Assembly (NCBI GenBank): GCA_023313575.1
Contig: JAJTTP010000007.1
Coordinates: 806,001 to 870,000 of the forward strand
Length of the DNA: 64,000 nt
Origin: Eutypella sp. D-1
Taxonomy: Eukaryota; Ascomycota; Sordariomycetes; Xylariales; Diatrypaceae
Direction of reading: 5' to 3'
Below the pieces are notes generated by a model. It had not been told where the DNA came from. It saw only the letters and a list, made by a program, of their open reading frames with translations, and did no database searches. Made by a program: the position numbers and the translations under genes. Positions 34,709-45,929 of the stretch are shown in pieces. Every line of letters begins with the position of its first letter. The stretch's first letter is position 1.

Positions 34709-35797
34709 ACGTCCCCCGGTCCTCTCTAGAGAGAAACCCCAAACTGCCTTATACATCGGGCTATCGATCGTGCATCAGAAAGCACCAATCTTAACAAGAC
34801 CGGTTTCTGGGAGGACCGTAGGAGGATATCTAGCACCCAAGAGGGTCAAGGATAGAATTCTATAGTCATATGGGCCGGAATATTAAACCAGACTAGACCA
34901 GCCCAGAAACAGGCCTGTTCCGATATTACGTAAACGAAAGACCTCCAAGCAGGCATTCAGGGGTCACTAAATTAGTGGATCATTTGTTGATACGATGTGG
35001 AGTCATGCCCCCTATTCGTACTCTACAGACAAGTAGTACGTGGTTGTTATCTAAGAAACATCGGGGTTCGTATATCTCACGTCAACAATGAAAACTGCAC
35101 CATTTGGAAATACTGCTTTGGATGGGCAGCTCAAGTGTAGCTCGTCTGTCTTGTCACCCCGCTAACTAATGCCTACCTGTTTGTCCTGCCAGTTTGGACA
35201 AAGGCCACCAAGTTGAGAGACTCGAAAAGTATTCTTTGCCTTACAACCACTATATATATACTTTTCAAGGTTCCTATCAATGCCAAACCAATATTAATAT
35301 ATGAGTGTCTACTCCCCACGGAATAATCTTACCTGTAATGTTAAGTCCATTCATGTTCTTCGCCCTAGGCTCAACCTTAAGATCTACTTTGTGCCTGTCA
35401 TCCTACAGCGAGAGCCTTCTTACATATGAAGGTAAATTGAGACATTACCTATTCATCATTTAACCCTCATTTTCTACCATGTTGGATTTATCTTATCTTC
35501 TTGCGGTCCTATACTCAAACATGCCCAAATATTTCTTCCTTGTGTGCTAGCTATCCATTCAGCTGCCATTTTTTTTCAGTCAAACTTCATCTCGATACAA
35601 GTCTGGACATTTGAGTCCAAGTAATACATCGTCCTCATAGACTCGTCTCGTGCTAATCATACAACATTCTCTTGGCACATGCTGGCTACTACTTCCTGAT
35701 ACACACTTAGCTCATCATGTTATTAAACAGATAAGTGACTGTTCCTCCGTTCACCTTGCCGAGAAGGGCATATATAATTTCATTCATGGGTGATCAT
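34709..35797. other. Intergenic, convergent 3' ends
   Basis: About 1.1 kb between the MYND gene (+) and the reductase (-). It is AT-rich with many CTTA/TATC runs and no accepted frame. Confidence 0.45.
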
Positions 35798-37103
35798 CTA
35801 CTTATGTCTGTCGATCCAGTCCAGTATAGACGCGGCAGTGTCTGCGACGCTCTGTTCCAGACTCCTGTACTCCAACCCCAAGATATCTCTCGATCTCCTA
35901 TTATCAAATTTGTATACATCATCAGGAAGGTCATCCTCCGCGTCTACGGGAGGTAAGATTGGAGATAAGTGAGGATAGCTCTCCCGAATGATATCTGCGA
36001 TCCTCTTGGTGGAGAAATGCCCGGCGACGACGTAGATACGCTTCCCACCCGCCTCGGGAGCGGTCAGGGACCTTGAGTGTGCGAATGCCACGTCGCGTAC
36101 GTCTACGAATGTGAACACGGGTGCTGTTGGTGGGAGTGCGTTTCGCATTTTCCCTTCAACCATGTCCCGGATGAAGTGGTTCGAGGTATTCACCGCCTCA
36201 AGGCTTAGAAGCCCCCGCTGGATTGGCCCAAATGTGTATGTGTTATTGATGACCGTCAGCTCGAAGTTCGGTTTCTCTTCTGACATGAAAGCCCATGCTG
36301 CTTTTTCCGCGAGGACCTAGAACGAAGTCAGTTACCATCTATTACCATGACAGAAGGATAGGCGGTGCTAGAGACGATATTCTTGCTACCTTGCTGGTCT
36401 TATATGTCTTCTGTGGATCCTTGGCATCACCCCAGCTGTACGGTGCCCAATGCGACTCATCATATACTTTAGCATGGTTCTCGGTGTTGAGGATGGCCGC
36501 GGATGAGGAAGTAACCACCACCCGCTTCACCCTAGGGGTGTTGGCTTTGATGGACCTGAGCAACCCCGTTGTCCCTTTGATAGCGGGATCTAGAAACTCT
36601 CTGATTGGGTCCTCCTTGACGCCTAGATAGTAAGGCGAAGCGTTATGAACTGCATATTCAATCTCTGGATGATTCTTCAGTACCTATAGTTCTCCATATA
36701 TAAGAAATTGTGTCTTCAAAATATCCTGGGAGTCGCGTTCCACTTACATCATCGAAAGCCCCATCTCGCGTGATATCTTCCACTATTGAGTACTGGACGT
36801 TATTTTCATGGCGTGGACCGATCGACTTGATCATCTGATGGCCCTTTTCATGCGACCTTGTTGTCACCACGACTTTGAATCTGGATATTCAGTAAGCTAA
36901 CCCTGTTGGGACATTTGAGGTTGTGTTGGAGTACCCATGATCAAGCAGTGAGTTAAGGATGTGTGATGCGATGAGCCCACTCCCTCCTGTGATATACCGT
37001 GTCTTATTAGCATGGTCATTACGTTGGCCACTTTTGCATTTTGCATCTTGTAAGACATCAACTTGCCTGTCAAAAGTACGTTGGACACCTCTGAAGTGCC
37101 CAT
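35798..37103 (-). CDS. NAD(P)-dependent oxidoreductase, dihydroflavonol-4-reductase-like (extended SDR, Gre2-type)
   Basis: Five exons, 37103-37067, 36986-36935, 36880-36748, 36683-36390 and 36316-35798, give 344 residues. The first intron (80 nt) uses a GC donor in the classical context ACAG|GCAAGT, with a TGCTAAT branch and CACAG acceptor. Without it the glycine motif cannot be joined to a start codon. The nucleotide-binding motif is VLLTGGSGLIASH (TGGSG at residues 12-16), and the catalytic YKTSK pair is Tyr168/Lys172. Further family blocks are HNASPY, KRVVVTSSSAA and NNTYTFGP. The family reduces ketones or aldehydes with NADPH in the cytosol. An in-frame ATG 39 bases upstream (37142) would add 13 residues and cannot be excluded. 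It is divergent from the FAD monooxygenase, with a 712-bp shared upstream region, which suggests co-regulation. Confidence 0.9.
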
Positions 37104-37815
37104 GACTAGATGCCTTGAACACCCTCCTGAAGTTGCTTTCATAGAAGGAGAAATGTCTTATATTAAGTTGTACGAAGGTCACTATGTTCAAGGGAGTGCC
37201 AGATGGGTTATCCAGTAATTGTGGAATGATCGCATCGCAATTGAAAAGGGGTTTCTATGGGGGACATCCGCATCGGAGCTCCGAAGAAACCCAGGGACGG
37301 ACAAGACAATCTGTCATAATTGGCTGCCGAAACGCCTTCCATGCAGTGCAACGCCACACCACCATAAGATGGTTGCCACGCGCAGTTGCTCCACCCCGAA
37401 AGCGACCTTCAGGTCTGCTCTAGACCCGAGGGTTTGCTCAAGAATAAGGTTAAGAACCGCAGCGTACTGGATCCATAAACCTTACCTGCCTATGCATGGG
37501 CAGCCTTAGTAGGTAGGCAGCGAGGTATTTCACTTCCGTGCTGGCTGACACGTAGTTAGTTTTTTCACCTTTCGATATTATTCCTGGGTCAGCTCTTGCA
37601 AACTATTATAGGTCCATACAGGTACATCATTCACGTGTAGGCTGCATGAACCACCCCGAATATTCTCAATATAATCGGCTTGGTAATTGGTATTCCGTGG
37701 CGACAAGTGCCATCATTGAGCGGCGGAGAAGAGTTTCGGTGTCTCTGGTGTGTTGAAGTCAGGACCAACATTCGATACCTGCGCTTCCACGGAATTTGTC
37801 CCAACGTCGAGTACA
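37104..37815. promoter_or_regulatory. Shared divergent promoter region of reductase and FAD monooxygenase
   Basis: 712 bp separate the two start codons. I see no long coding frame unrelated to them. The frame of the monooxygenase stays open upstream to 37750 but without an ATG. Half-sites CCTACC and GGTAGG occur near 37485-37520. No specific factor site can be assigned. Confidence 0.4.
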
Positions 37816-39335
37816 ATGCCTTCAGCATCAGACAATGCCGGATCAATCCGAAGCTGCGAAGAGTTGAATGTAGCAATAATCGGAGGCGGGATCACGGGTA
37901 TAACGTTGGCGCTAGGCTTGTCGGCGCGTGGGGTACGGTGGACGGTATATGAACGGGCCCCGGCGCTAAGGGAGATTGGAGCCGGGGTTGCGCTGAGCCC
38001 TAACGCAGAGCGGGCGATCCGAATCCTTGACCCCCGAGCTCACGCCGCCTTCAAGAGGGTCGCTGCCCCTAATGGCGAGGACTACTTTCAGTGGGTCGAC
38101 GGCACAACCGATCAGCTCCTCTTCTGTCTAGCCATCCGTGGGGACGGGCCTGAGGCCTTCGAGGGCTGTCGTCGCTCGGATTTCCTCGAAGAGCTGGCAA
38201 AGCTGATTGCTGAGGACGAGGCTCAAGGGAAGGGGCAAGTCAAATTCGGAAAGGCTATTGATAATATCGAGGACGTGGAAGGGCAAGATGAAGATGAAAA
38301 TGGCAGGGTCATCCTCACGTTCAAGGATGGGACCAGTGCAGAGGCTGATGTCGGTGAGTTCTGACACTTAAGAGACTGAGAGTCTTGGACTTTATTGCCT
38401 TCCTGCTATCACCAGTACCTAATTCATCATAAATAGTGATTGGCTGTGACGGCATCCACTCGCGAGCCCGCCAACTACTCCTTGGGGAGGACAACCCAGC
38501 ATCATATGCTTCTTACACGCAGAAATTCTGCTTTCGAACCATCGTACCCATAACGCAGGTCGCCAACTCCACCATCGCGCACAGGGCTCACACGCGGTTC
38601 ATGTTCAACGGACCTGGCGCACATGCCATCACGTACCCTATCGGTGCGAAAGCGGATTTCCTGAATGTGCTCCTCGTGCTATCGGAGCGTTTCTCTCTTT
38701 GCCTGTCTGGAAAGAGGAAACCTGTAGCCGTGGGCACCAGAGGCGACAGGCGCGAGGCCATCGCAGCCTTCAAGAGCTGGCATCCCACAGTGCGCGCTAT
38801 CGTTAATCTCTTACCAGAAGACGAAGTCGGGGATGACGTGAGCGAGGGGAAGATCCAAAAATGGGACATCTTCGACATGCACGAGAACCCGGCGCCATAC
38901 TATGCGCGGGGTCGCGTATGTCTTGCTGGCGACGCTGCACATGCCACTTCGCCTCATCTAGGATCAGGTGCAGGGTTCGGCGTCGAGGATGCGCTAGTGC
39001 TAGCGGAAATGCTTCAGGCTGTCAACAATAAAGTCAAGGACGGGGTCACAGTGTCAGATGGCGCGGCGAGAGATGCCAAGCAGAGAATACAGTCAAGAGA
39101 AATCCTCTGTACCACTGCGTTACAGGCGTATAACGAGATACGATACGATCGGACGAAGTGGCTCCCTGGTGCTTCACGGGAGGCCTGTGCTCTGTTTGAG
39201 TGGGAACATGATGCAGCTCGAGACCCTGAGCGTTTCGGCGAGGAGATTTCGCAGCGATTCTACCAAATCTGGCATTATGATGTTAGTGGAATGGTTCAGG
39301 AGGCTCTACGTCGATTCTCGGAGAAGATTGATTAG
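37816..39335 (+). CDS. FAD-dependent monooxygenase (salicylate-hydroxylase-like)
   Basis: Two exons, 37816-38353 and 38437-39335, with an 83-nt intron (GTGAGT...AATAG), give 478 residues. The join GAD|VVIGCDGIHSRAR restores the DG motif (Asp184-Gly185). The FAD dinucleotide motif is VAIIGGGITGITLALGL (Gly23-Gly28). The GD motif GRVCLAGDAAHATSPHLGSG lies at about residues 339-358 and contacts the ribityl chain. This is the class A flavoprotein monooxygenase fold, which hydroxylates aromatic or other substrates with NAD(P)H and O2. The nearest known relatives are salicylate 1-monooxygenase-like enzymes and FAD enzymes of secondary-metabolite clusters; the substrate cannot be told. The segment after LNVLLVLS (about residues 260-278) looks unlike the family and might reflect local divergence. 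The start at 37816 follows ACA. Confidence 0.9.
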
Positions 39336-40970
39336 AATATCATATGCTCGGGTCCGATGGGAGCAATATACCTATGAAGTTGGAACTGTCACCTAGGATT
39401 CGCGTTTCGGGATTAAGAAGCCCGTCGTTTTCATTGTTACGTATTGTACTTACACGTTTACTTAGGTGAGCCAGCGAAACTATGTACATTTAAGGAATTG
39501 TATGCCAGTAATCTATTCTAGATCATGTTGCCCTGTTACACAGTTGAGTTTGTTTTCCTTTGACTTGCGAGGCTGTGTCACTGTGTCACTAGCTCCTAGG
39601 TTCATTCGGCGCTAGTACAGCCCCTATAATGAACAAGAGCCAGGTTAGATGACACCATCGATCTTCGTGATTGCTCCCTCTCCATAATTGGGAATCATAA
39701 TTTCGTCTCAGCCCAGGCTTCCATAACCACAGCTTCCGTGTACCCCAAAGCATTTCTCGACATAGCCACACACACGCATGCACCTTTATAGCTATTAGCC
39801 CTTGGTAGTCATTATTGAACATTGCATATGCCCCTTCCCCCTTCTACAATCTTGGCATGACTAGGCGAGAGCATTATGGGAGCTCCAACATTTAATGTAA
39901 GCACTAGTGGAGTAATTAGGTGGGCGATTGGCAACTTTCTAAGCCGGGGTTTGAAATACGGACTACCTTCTCGACTCTTAACCATCGCCTTATCTTACGG
40001 TAGGGTTAAGCTAGCAATGACTTTCTTCCTCCGTATATTGGGACCGACAGAGATGGACAGAGTACTGTAGGTTCTTATGGTAGATAAGATCGTATAGCCC
40101 GCGTAGTGCAAGTAGCAGTGACATGTTTGTTTGGGAATATGAATGATACACAACGTAGTATGCAAGGGATAGAGCATAGGGGAGCTTTTCTCGGTATCTT
40201 TTACACTGTGTTCAATTTGACCCCTTTGCGTACACTGTCACACAAAAAAATAATTTTGATTCTAGATGTGTCGCCAACTGACTCCAGTGTGTCAAAGTTT
40301 ACCTCTGACAATTAAGCGAGTTTTGTCCAATGTTAGGATGGGTTAGTGATACAGGCCGCGAGGCTTTCCGCATGTGATCCGCATACTATATTTTGACTTG
40401 TCGGGTTTACTCGAGATCTATCATAGTTCGCTATAGATCAAAATTAAACGCAACGATGAAGTGTTAGGTTGAGCGCGCGAACTCTAGGATAACCATAGAA
40501 AGATGCTTTATTAAAGTAAAACATCAACCCTCTAAACGACTGAGAATGCAGATTGGTATATTGTATACTAATTAACATTACTAAATACAAGAACGATGAA
40601 CTTAAATTTGAGCCTAAGACTCACATAATCAGTGAGCGGCCTCTTTCGCTTTGGATTCGACGACGTGAGGAAACATTCATCCCATGAGGCGGTGTCGCTT
40701 AAAACTCGGATTGGTGTTACCCAAACACCTGCATAGATCCCGAATATGGAGTAGAGCTCCACGACGCAATCTTAGTGGTGACTCTTGATTCATCAAGGCC
40801 AGCCCAATTCCGCCGACTGGCCTTCGTCAACAGCCCAGGTTCGTAGATGCAGAAAAGTGTATATATAGGCATCATTCGCCAGACCTCAGGAAGCAGACTC
40901 TCTCCCCCCATTCCAATTCCAAACCCCAACCACTCATCAACTCAGAACAAAACATCACGCACCAGAAACA
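39336..40970. other. Intergenic; promoter of the secreted protein at the right end
   Basis: About 1.6 kb, AT-rich, with short frames only. The last 110 bases contain a TATA box and a CA-rich leader. Confidence 0.45.
40860..40867 (+). promoter_or_regulatory. TATA box of the Ecp2-like gene
   Basis: TATATATA lies 104 bases upstream of the start codon, followed by a C/A-rich leader. The spacing is typical of strongly regulated fungal genes. Confidence 0.55.
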
Positions 40971-41721
40971 ATGAGATTCTCCGCAATCAGCTCTTTTCTT
41001 CTTGCTTACCCAAGCATCATTTTCGCGGCAGCTGTCAGGCCGGGAAACATTGACTCTCGCTCGTCCCCCAGCCGTGATGTCGACGTAGCCCCTTCGGTTT
41101 ATGTCCACCCGAGCTTCGTAGCTGATCGAGACCATCAAGGCCTACCGGGCCATTCCCACGACAATGACACTCCCGATACTTCCGACGTCCCTTCCTCGGA
41201 TCACTTCGAGATGCCTTTCAACGCCAGTTCGAGAAGCGAAGAGCTCTGTGGGCACAACCTCACCATCCCATACTCGGGAAAGAACACCAAAGTCAATGAT
41301 TGCCTAGATGCTATGGACATGCTCCTGAGTATGAAGGGTCACTGGGATACTTCAGGTTGGAAGCACGCCGCTTACTGGCACCGCTTCTTCGGCTATAGGA
41401 CCTGTAATGTCTGGCTGAAGTCTAACGACGCACATTTTGCGAGAGACGACTACGGTAACGAAATTAAGTAAGTTAACAAGCCATACAGGCTCTTCCCCAA
41501 TGCTGCACAGCTTATGACTGCCGTCCATCACGAAGGCTGGCCGCTAACGGAAACTGCCTATTAACAGGATCGGTAACCTTGATATTTATTCGAGAATCCG
41601 AGAGATGGTAGAGCACCATGTTGACAACTGGGAGGGAGTGAATGTCACGGGTGGCATGGGTAATCTCTGGTGCCTTGAGGCCAAAGACGTCAAAGTCAAC
41701 TGGTCCATCAACCACAGCTGA
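40971..41721 (+). CDS. Small secreted protein with Ecp2/Hce2-like effector domain
   Basis: Two exons, 40971-41467 and 41568-41721 (intron 100 nt), give 216 residues. A hydrophobic signal peptide of about 20 residues is followed by a 70-residue polar linker rich in Asp, Ser and His. The C-terminal domain (about 92-201) has four cysteines, Cys93, Cys111, Cys145 and Cys201. They sit in the Hce2 pattern: a Cys-Gly start, DC about 18 residues on, a Cys after a short strand, and a final Cys near the end after a helical NLDIYSRIREMVE segment. Hce2 is the domain of the Cladosporium fulvum Ecp2 effector and its homologues, which are secreted and in some pathogens trigger plant cell death; many copies occur in non-pathogens. 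One N-glycosylation site (NLT) follows Cys93. The assignment rests on cysteine spacing and general resemblance, so a lineage-specific secreted protein is the alternative. Confidence 0.72.
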
Positions 41722-43267
41722 TCCCGAGTCGGGATAGATTTGATGAGATGGATCCAAAATTCGTTGAGTCTGTGGCGGGCTATGAACGGGGCCTGATTAC
41801 ATGAACACCTAGATCAGAGCCTTCTGACAATGAGAATGCGAACCAATTTGGTGTGATAATAATAGTAGCCTTCCAGTGACATTTACTTTCCTTTGTTGAA
41901 GGTTATCATATCCCATAGGTGATTTCTCTTCCACCCATACTAGTGACTACATTCTCATCACTTGTTCAATTCACAAATATCTTGAGAACACCCTATAGAA
42001 TCAAATGAGTTACGTACAATTAGGCACGCCTAAGGTGGGTCGATCAGAATAGGGGTATCGGAGATAGTGGACTAAGTAGCTTATCTCCGAAGTTCTGTGA
42101 GGTGACCAAAAGTTGGGATGTCTTCGTTGAATGATACCATGATCGAACACTATCATTCCCCATTGTATATGTGTAGGCTTAATTTGTTAGCCAACTGTTG
42201 GAGTACCTTGCTAGCAGCTAAGTTACCAAAACATATCGGAGAGAGAGTAAGGGACTTCGAATGACTATTGTTTCTGTCAGCTCTCCATATAACTAGGTAA
42301 TCGATATAGTTCCTCAAAAATGGAGTCTTGAGGCTCTTAATGAACTTTATATTAAGTCAATTTCAATTTTTATGCTTTATATTGTCAACTATAGCTTAAG
42401 CCATCTCAATCGAGATTGTGTCAAAGAGTTCTATGCGAGTTGATATGTGACCTGCGTGGCTGTAGTGGACCATCACATAGATGAGGATGCAAGAGGCTCA
42501 TACGAAGAACCGGGGTTTCTTGCCCCAGGTCGGAACTACCCTTTGTGGAATGGAGATGTGACTAGGAAACCGGATTTCTCTAGGGTTCAAGGTATTTCAT
42601 ATCCTTGACACCTCATATATATGTTAACGCGTCACTGGCGCTTCCTTATCTTGTCACAGGTTGAAACCTTTCTGTTTAGTTGAAGATGCCCTAAAAGCCA
42701 CATGATAGAATGTTACCCGGTCTATGGTCCTTCGGACGCGAGCCTCAATACGTGACTGCAAGAATAAATGGTTCTGAGAACGTTACTTTGATTAAGGCGG
42801 GGGGGAAGGTGACAGATAAAGCAAGGCAGCCGAATTTCTGCACGTTTTTCACTTACACACTCGCTTGCCGAATTTCCCACAACAGCCATTAGTTAGACCA
42901 TTGTAAATCTCACAGTAGGTCGCATGTTCCTGAACAGCCAAACAGTGCCCAGTATTCCCATAATAATAGAACACATACACGCCGTCGTTCATGAATAGCA
43001 TCCATTTTACTGGACACAGTGATGGGACAGTTGATGTGTCCTGTCTCGGGTGGTGAAACGAAGTCGCTGTTCTGTGTATTGCCTTGTGCACTTGATCTAT
43101 ATATAGCTGGCGAGATTGTGGTTTACTCAACAATTGATTCTAGGCAGATCACACACATCTACACCCACAACTACAACTACAAAGAACAACAATTACACCA
43201 CTGACAAAAGATAGCTTATTTGAACCAATCACACAAAACATACCCACAACAAGCACACAAAGACAAA
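41722..43267. other. Intergenic; promoter of the 237-residue protein gene at the right end
   Basis: About 1.5 kb of AT-rich DNA without an accepted frame. The right end has a TATA box and an A/C-rich leader before the ATG at 43268. Confidence 0.45.
43098..43105 (+). promoter_or_regulatory. TATA box upstream of the 237-residue protein gene
   Basis: TATATATA lies 163 bases before the ATG. The interval between is A/C-rich, as is usual for fungal leaders. Confidence 0.5.
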
Positions 43268-43981
43268 ATGGCGACTAACAACGCAGACATCGGACGCGGC
43301 AGGAGAATTGAGCACTTCGGCTTAATCCGAAAGGATCTCCACTTCTTGCCGAGCGATATCAAGATTTTCCTATCCTACCTCGAACCAAAATATACCTTTG
43401 AGGATATAAAGAGAGGCCCGCCGAATGATGTTATCGCCCGCACGATTCAGAGCCCAATTCGTGGCAAGCCCGGGGCAGACGAGGCGATCAATTGGTATTC
43501 TATATTGCCAAAGCAAAAGTGTTATATCACTCTCATGACCCAGCTGAAAGAGGGCGCTCCTGAAAGGACTGATGTCAACTGGATCACACCCATGAGACAG
43601 CGCGACATGTTCATCGACAACGTTCGAGCTGACGGCATCGAGCCACGCGACATCGACTTCCTAGGTGTCGTGACGATCGCGCACGAGACAGCCCGCACGG
43701 AGATCATGGCGACATTTTCCGCCGCCCGCGACAACATCGCAGAAGCCGGCGCACTGAAGCTCAAGCCCTCCGACGGCCAGCTGTTCCGCAACTGTGTCAG
43801 GCATAACCCTATCGTCCGCGCCCACCAATACTTGCTCGACACCCGCAAAGAGGAGATGGGCAATGCCTCCATTAAATGCATCTACCTCTTCACTGACGGG
43901 TACCACGGGCCGGACCGCAATCTCCCTTTCGATGTGCCGAGACTCCACTTGTTGACTGTCCTCGAGCGGCCTACTTCCTAA
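43268..43981 (+). CDS. Hypothetical protein (237 residues)
   Basis: An intronless frame from the ATG at 43268 (context CAAAATGG) to TAA. Strong preference for C- or G-ending codons over its second half, plus a TATA box and A/C-rich leader upstream, argue that it is a real gene. The protein is soluble in appearance, with no signal peptide and no transmembrane helix. It is mixed alpha/beta with a basic N-terminus (GRGRRIEHFGLIRKDL) and a hydrophobic strand near the end (IKCIYLFTDGYHG). I do not recognise a family, and the small number of cysteines and lack of repeats give no clue. It lies between a secreted-protein gene (same strand) and a small membrane-protein gene (opposite strand). Confidence 0.7.
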   Translation: MATNNADIGRGRRIEHFGLIRKDLHFLPSDIKIFLSYLEPKYTFEDIKRGPPNDVIARTIQSPIRGKPGADEAINWYSILPKQKCYITLMTQLKEGAPERTDVNWITPMRQRDMFIDNVRADGIEPRDIDFLGVVTIAHETARTEIMATFSAARDNIAEAGALKLKPSDGQLFRNCVRHNPIVRAHQYLLDTRKEEMGNASIKCIYLFTDGYHGPDRNLPFDVPRLHLLTVLERPTS

Positions 43982-44515
43982 ATGATACGCGACGACGACG
44001 GTGAGTGGGTGAGCTAATCTAAGCTTTGACAGTGACCTCTGGCTGGCCAGACTCGACACTAGCAGTAAGTTGGTGTAGATGTCAACTCCCTGGACAATCC
44101 AGAGTTCACCGAGACCTCGTTTCAAGCTCCTATTGCCCCTTTGTTAATGTTGCCTAAATTAGATATTGAATATTTCCTTTCTTTTAGAATAGTAAGATAG
44201 TTAGTTAAAATAGAGCTCCCCTTATTGAATGAATTTCATATTCTGAATCCGAAACCCAATTGTACTGTGCTATGCTCACTAGACTTTATCCAATTCTGTT
44301 GCTAATAAGGCTCGATATTTTGCTCCACTGACATCACCGTGTAAGTGCCCGATGGGTGTGAGGACGCACCTATGGCTGGGCGCAGTCGGTACAGAATCTC
44401 GAGCGGTCTATACAAGTGAATAGTTATCCATAATAGCCGACAACGCTCGTTTTATCTCTCCTAGGAGAGGCCCCCCCAAAAGCCCCCTTCAAAGCCATGC
44501 CTTGTCTCTTAGACT
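43982..44515. other. Intergenic, convergent 3' ends
   Basis: About 0.5 kb, AT-rich, between two convergent genes. No coding frame is accepted. Confidence 0.45.
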
Positions 44516-45021
44516 TCACTCACTCTCCGTTTTTCCTATCCTATCATTGCCCAGCTCGTTTTCTTTCATCCGGACGCGCAGGTCCGAAAGCTTTTCTTCG
44601 AGGGGTAGCTTCTGCGAGAGAAGAGTCGACCTCCGCCGCTCGAGTGCCTCTATCTTGTCCTCCACACTCAACTCCATAACCTGCTTCTTCTCCTGTTGTG
44701 AGGCGAAAGGAAAACACGTCAGCTAGGTCCAATCTACCTCGCCCATTATACTAGCTTAGTTCACGACCTAGGAGAAAAGAAATGAACAGAATTCCGGGCA
44801 AGTCATACAGTTTTATACTCCTGCTGGGTCTTCAGGCCGGCCCCGTAGATAGCGCCCACGGCAGTGACGGCTGCGAATGCGCAGGTCCAGATGAGGCGCT
44901 GGAGATTTATGACGCCACCGCCGACCCGGGGTGCCGTGGAAGATGCAGGTCCCTTAGTTGGTGCCGTGCCGCGACTGATATTGCGATTTGCGCGGGGTTT
45001 CCGCGGCGGCTGCTCGTCCAT
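44516..45021 (-). CDS. Small membrane protein with C-terminal coiled coil, unknown function
   Basis: Two exons, 45021-44809 and 44692-44516, with a 116-nt intron (donor GTATGA, acceptor AACAG), give 129 residues. A nearer GT donor (GTATAA) would break the frame. The N-terminal 35 residues are basic and Pro/Arg-rich (PPRKPRANRNISRG). One transmembrane helix follows (LIWTCAFAAVTAVGAIYGAGL), then about 60 residues of charged helix with heptad-like spacing (VEDKIEALERRRSTLLSQK). The basic N-terminus and single helix resemble small inner-membrane or import-related mitochondrial proteins, but that is only an inference; an endoplasmic reticulum location is equally possible. TATATATA at 45171-45178 lies 150 bases upstream of the ATG. 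It is convergent with the hypothetical gene and divergent from the SHB17-like gene. Confidence 0.75.
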
Positions 45022-45170
45022 TCTCGTATCCCCGAGTCCCGTGTACGAACACGGTCCCCGCTAGCGTTTCTGCTCGCTGCCGCCGCTTTGGAGTCGAAAT
45101 GGGTTAAGCGGCTTCCAGAACAGCACAACCTTTCAGAGAACACGAGCTGGTATTTCTCCTTCGACTGTGC

Positions 45171-45178
45171 TATATATA
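45171..45178 (-). promoter_or_regulatory. TATA box of the small membrane-protein gene
   Basis: TATATATA lies 150 bases upstream of the minus-strand start codon. Confidence 0.5.
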
Positions 45179-45549
45179 CATAGTTTAGGATCGTCTCAAT
45201 GTGAATGTTGAAAGTTGAAAGTTGGAACTTGAAATTTGATGTTGCAGAGAATATCCAAGCTCAAAATTTCTAGCCAATCATTCATCATTAAAGGGCTTCG
45301 TTAGTCCAGGTCGGAGTTAATGGGTCCGTGCAGCTAGATCCCAGTCACCTTACATAAGCATTTAGAGCTTTTACTGTAAGGGAGCCATTACGTCATGCTC
45401 CTGGATGCCACCCTACGTATCAATTGTGGGTTGCCCTCAGTAATCCACCTGCAGTCACCACCTGGGTGGTATCCTAAAGACCTCACTATGACATCGTTTC
45501 CCAGAATGTCAATAAGAAATAGCAAGAAACTTTAATCACCAGACCTAAA

Positions 45550-45582
45550 TATCTGGTAATTATCTGGCAATTATCTGGCAAT
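45550..45582. repeat. Tandem repeat, 3 x 11 bp (TATCTGGYAAT)
   Basis: Three adjacent 11-bp copies with one base difference (TATCTGGTAAT, then TATCTGGCAAT twice), in a divergent promoter region. TATCTG is the reverse complement of CAGATA, a GATA-factor-like core, so it may bind such a factor. Confidence 0.7.
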
Positions 45583-45929
45583 TTTTGAGATCCATTTCCT
45601 ATCACCTGGGCACTTACTCGCTTTCTTGCATATTAAACAATTTCCTCCTATCCTGAACCGTCGTGTTGTTGCTAAACCATTTCTCCTTTCCTACACAATA
45701 ACCGGAAGTGACTTTACTTCAAATTTCAGCAATCGTGCCAATTCTATTTGCTACAAAGCACTTTTCTCATTAGCTATTAATCATTCTTATCACTACAGGC
45801 TCTCATCATTGATTAATTAGTATAAACTAGAAGTCTTCTTTAGTCCATGAACCTCTTTGGCTTGTCTTAGAATCCTCTTCATCAGCCGCTTGTATATACT
45901 CATATTATTCATCTTTCCCCTTGAATCCA

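Larger units (their letters stand above)
45022..45929. promoter_or_regulatory. Divergent upstream region of the small membrane protein and SHB17-like genes
   Basis: 908 bp between two divergent start codons. A TATA box for the left gene is at 45171-45178. A three-copy 11-bp repeat lies at 45550-45582. The right half is CT-rich. No specific factor sites are evident. Confidence 0.4.
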
